Shown in pieces: positions 62,216 through 64,000 of a stretch of DNA of 64,000 nt. The translations under genes and the position numbers were made by a program. A model generated the notes under the pieces. That model had not been told where the DNA came from and did not search any database. It was given only the letters and a program-made list of their open reading frames with translations. Numbering within the stretch: the stretch's first letter is position 1; every line of letters begins with the position of its first letter. This DNA is from an uncultured SAR86 cluster bacterium (lineage in GTDB: Bacteria; Pseudomonadota; Gammaproteobacteria; Magnimaribacterales; D2472): contig CABZRR010000004.1 in assembly GCA_902528215.1 (NCBI GenBank), forward strand, positions 1 to 64,000. Reading direction: 5' to 3'.

Positions 62216-62244
62216 TTGTTTATTAACGAATAATACTGTATAAA
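62216..62244 (+). promoter_or_regulatory. Predicted sigma-70-type promoter of umuDC
   Basis: A -35 like TTGTTT (62216-62221) is separated by 17 bases from TATAAA (62239-62244), a good -10 box. The -10 lies inside the LexA site, so bound LexA would block polymerase. The umuD ATG is 21 bases after the -10, leaving a very short leader and no clear SD. Confidence 0.65.
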
Positions 62245-62253
62245 TATACAGTA
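62234..62253. promoter_or_regulatory. LexA (SOS) box upstream of umuD
   Basis: TACTGTAT-AAAT-ATACAGTA: eight-base perfect inverted arms containing CTGT-N8-ACAG, the gammaproteobacterial LexA consensus. It ends 12 bases before the umuD start. Repression by LexA and induction by DNA damage is the established meaning of this site; lexA itself is not in the window. Confidence 0.93.
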
Positions 62254-62265
62254 TTTTAAAATCCC

Positions 62266-62697
62266 ATGACTGTTAATTATCTCGGTTTAATATCGGCAAA
62301 TGATCTGCCTGCAAGTTTTACAAAATTTTTTGTAGAGCCAGTTTCTGTGGGCTTTCCAAGTCCAGCAAATGATTACCTAGAAAGTCCAATCGATCTTAAT
62401 AAATATCTCATCAAAAATGGAGCAGCAACTTTTTTAGTGAGAGTTTCTGGAGATTCAATGCTCAATGCAAATATTGCTGATCAAGCTATCTTGATAGTGG
62501 ATCGTAGTCTTAAACCAAAGCATGGCAGTATTGTGGTTGCATCTTTAGATGGTGATTTTGTTTGTAAACGACTGCAACTCAAACCTCGGCTATGTTTACT
62601 ACCAGAGAATCCTAAATATGAACCAATTTACATTCAGCACGGTCAAGATTTAGATATCATGGGAACGGTAACTGCTGCCATTAATAAATTTGAATGA
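62266..62697 (+). CDS. umuD: UmuD, self-cleaving subunit of DNA polymerase V
   Basis: UmuD cleaves itself on RecA filaments to UmuD', which joins UmuC in polymerase V. The 143-residue protein has the cleavage region VSVGFPSPANDYLE, with Val28-Gly29 where E. coli has Cys-Gly. The catalytic dyad is S64 (SGDSM) and K101 (FVCKRL). The C-terminal LexA-like domain is complete. The stop overlaps the umuC start by four bases. No SD stands before the ATG; the leader is nearly absent. Confidence 0.94.
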   Translation: MTVNYLGLISANDLPASFTKFFVEPVSVGFPSPANDYLESPIDLNKYLIKNGAATFLVRVSGDSMLNANIADQAILIVDRSLKPKHGSIVVASLDGDFVCKRLQLKPRLCLLPENPKYEPIYIQHGQDLDIMGTVTAAINKFE

Positions 62698-63962
62698 AAT
62701 TTTTAGCATTAGTAGATTGCGATAACTTTTATGCTTCATGCGAAAGAGTGTTTCGACCAGATTTAAAGAAAGTGCCTATTGTCGTGTTGTCCAATAATGA
62801 TGGATGCGTCATCGCGAGAAGCAAAGAAGCCAAAGCCATGGGAATCAAAATGGGTGTCCCCTGGTTTAAAGTTAAAAAGGCATACTTAACTCAAGGAGGC
62901 AAAGTTTTTTCATCCAACTTTGCACTATATGGAGATCTCTCAAAAAGAGTAATGAATATTCTGGATGGAATGGTAAAAAAAATGGAGATTTATAGCATCG
63001 ATGAAGCATTTTTGGATCTGCAGCATATACAAAATAAGAATCAAGCATATGAATTTGGTATTTACTGTCGCAATACTATACGGCAATGGGTTGGCATACC
63101 CGTACGTATTGGAATTGCGCCAACAAAAACTCTTACCAAGGTTGCAAGCCATGTCGCAAAACATGCAAATGGTGGCATGGGTGTCTGCTGCCTCAATAAT
63201 CAAAAGGATATTGCTCATATTCTTAAAACACTACCTATTAGAGAGATTTGGGGAATTGGTAACAATCTCTCCAGGCAACTAAATCAGATGGGTATATATT
63301 CGGCCTATGAACTAATGCAAACAGACATTAGATTAATTCGAAAAAAATTTAGCGTTGTTTTGGAACGCACAGTTAGAGAGTTGAGAGGAGAATCATGTAT
63401 TCAGATAGAGGATCATGCTGATCCAAAAAAACAAATTGTTGTAAGTCGAAGTTTCAGGGGCAAGATTGAGAATTTAGAGGTGCTCAAACCATTGATTAGT
63501 AATTTTGCAGTACGAGCAGCAGAAAAGTTAAGACATGAAAAACAAAAGTGCTCTCAAGTTTCAGTATTTATTTCAACCAGCAGATTTAATAAACGACCGC
63601 AACATCGAGGGTTTAGTAGTTTTCAATTTCCTTATCCCATGGATGATACAAGGAGCATTTTGATGGGTTCAAAAAAAATATTAGCTAAAATATTCAAAGA
63701 AGGTTATCCATACTCAAAAGCAGGAATATTACTAAGTCATTTTTCGCATCCAACTTTTATACAGCAATCTCTTTTTCAATCAAAAGATCAACAGAATTTA
63801 AAACAAAATACAAACCTAATGGAGGCTATAGATGCCCTCAATAGCAATCAAACACAGATTTATTATGCAGCTCAACATCCTGCAGGATTATCACCAATAC
63901 AAAAAAGTATGGTTTCACCTAAATACACAACAAATTGGTGGGAATTGCCAACAACTAAATAG
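62694..63962 (+). CDS. umuC: UmuC, catalytic subunit of error-prone DNA polymerase V
   Basis: A Y-family translesion polymerase of 422 residues. Catalytic residues are in LVDCDNFYASCERVFRPDL (first Asp) and IYSIDEAFLDLQ (Asp-Glu). The HhH region LPIREIWGIGNNLSRQLNQ and the little-finger domain (VVSRSFRGKIENLEV) follow. The C-terminal UmuC-specific tail (GLSPIQKSMVSPKYTTNWWE) is present, so it is full length. It is translationally coupled to umuD and under the same LexA box. The remaining 38 bases of the window hold nothing I can identify. Confidence 0.95.
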   Translation: MKFLALVDCDNFYASCERVFRPDLKKVPIVVLSNNDGCVIARSKEAKAMGIKMGVPWFKVKKAYLTQGGKVFSSNFALYGDLSKRVMNILDGMVKKMEIYSIDEAFLDLQHIQNKNQAYEFGIYCRNTIRQWVGIPVRIGIAPTKTLTKVASHVAKHANGGMGVCCLNNQKDIAHILKTLPIREIWGIGNNLSRQLNQMGIYSAYELMQTDIRLIRKKFSVVLERTVRELRGESCIQIEDHADPKKQIVVSRSFRGKIENLEVLKPLISNFAVRAAEKLRHEKQKCSQVSVFISTSRFNKRPQHRGFSSFQFPYPMDDTRSILMGSKKILAKIFKEGYPYSKAGILLSHFSHPTFIQQSLFQSKDQQNLKQNTNLMEAIDALNSNQTQIYYAAQHPAGLSPIQKSMVSPKYTTNWWELPTTK

Positions 63963-64000
63963 AAAAATATCTTTGATAATGAACCTCAGAAAGCTCAAGA

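Overview
The window is AT-rich, tightly packed DNA from a gammaproteobacterium. Intergenic gaps are mostly under 100 bases and many genes overlap by ATGA-type junctions. The gammaproteobacterial signs are the smc-zipA pair, the cytochrome c maturation operon ccmABCDEFGH, purL next to an mltF-type transglycosylase, the cysS/ppi/lpxH group, a threonyl-tRNA synthetase and a LexA-controlled umuDC pair. Low GC plus dense coding suggests a streamlined marine lineage of the SAR86 kind. That placement is an inference from style; no marker phylogeny was run.

Layout. 1-9250: zipA (partial), smc and the complete ccm operon, all on the minus strand and read from ccmA towards zipA. 9257-14198: metY, a cupin, thrS, a small monooxygenase-fold protein, tRNA-Arg(CCU) and a CPBP membrane protease. 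14258-35773: a 21.5 kb run of 23 minus-strand genes that corresponds closely to the steroid ring-degradation genes of actinobacteria. 35960-43905: an MBL hydrolase, a TM2 protein, an SDR, a thioesterase, hflX, a PYROXD2-type oxidoreductase, an AGCS symporter and a PIF1-type helicase. 43980-62210: housekeeping (tRNA-Ser, pyrC, lysC, alaS, two NUDIX hydrolases, purL, mltF-like, uvrB, tRNA-Asn, cysS, ppi, lpxH). 62216-63962: the SOS mutagenesis operon umuDC behind a textbook LexA box.

The steroid-type cluster. hsaC opens the aromatised A ring and hsaD splits the product. hsaE, hsaF and hsaG take the C6 fragment to pyruvate and propanoyl-CoA. A FadD3-like ligase, IpdF, two acyl-CoA dehydrogenases, IpdC, EchA20, IpdA/IpdB and FadA6 take the C/D-ring fragment through CoA-ester degradation. 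A KshA-like Rieske oxygenase is present but split into two genes: one carries the intact 2Fe-2S domain, the other the catalytic iron domain with a vestigial Rieske fold that has lost all its cluster ligands. KstD, HsaA/HsaB and KshB are not in the window. Two overlapping Lrp/AsnC regulators sit where actinobacteria use TetR-type KstR proteins.

A second theme is domain shrinkage in core proteins: SMC is about 730 residues with no recognisable hinge, ZipA has a very short linker, and the MltF-like protein has kept only its lytic domain. One acyl-CoA dehydrogenase in the steroid cluster is broken by a one-base difference in an A7 tract. ccmD (6576-6752) and the edge-truncated zipA (1-368) were found by reading the minus strand by eye. 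No CRISPR array, insertion sequence, prophage or rRNA was seen, and no gene-free stretch exceeds about 220 bases.
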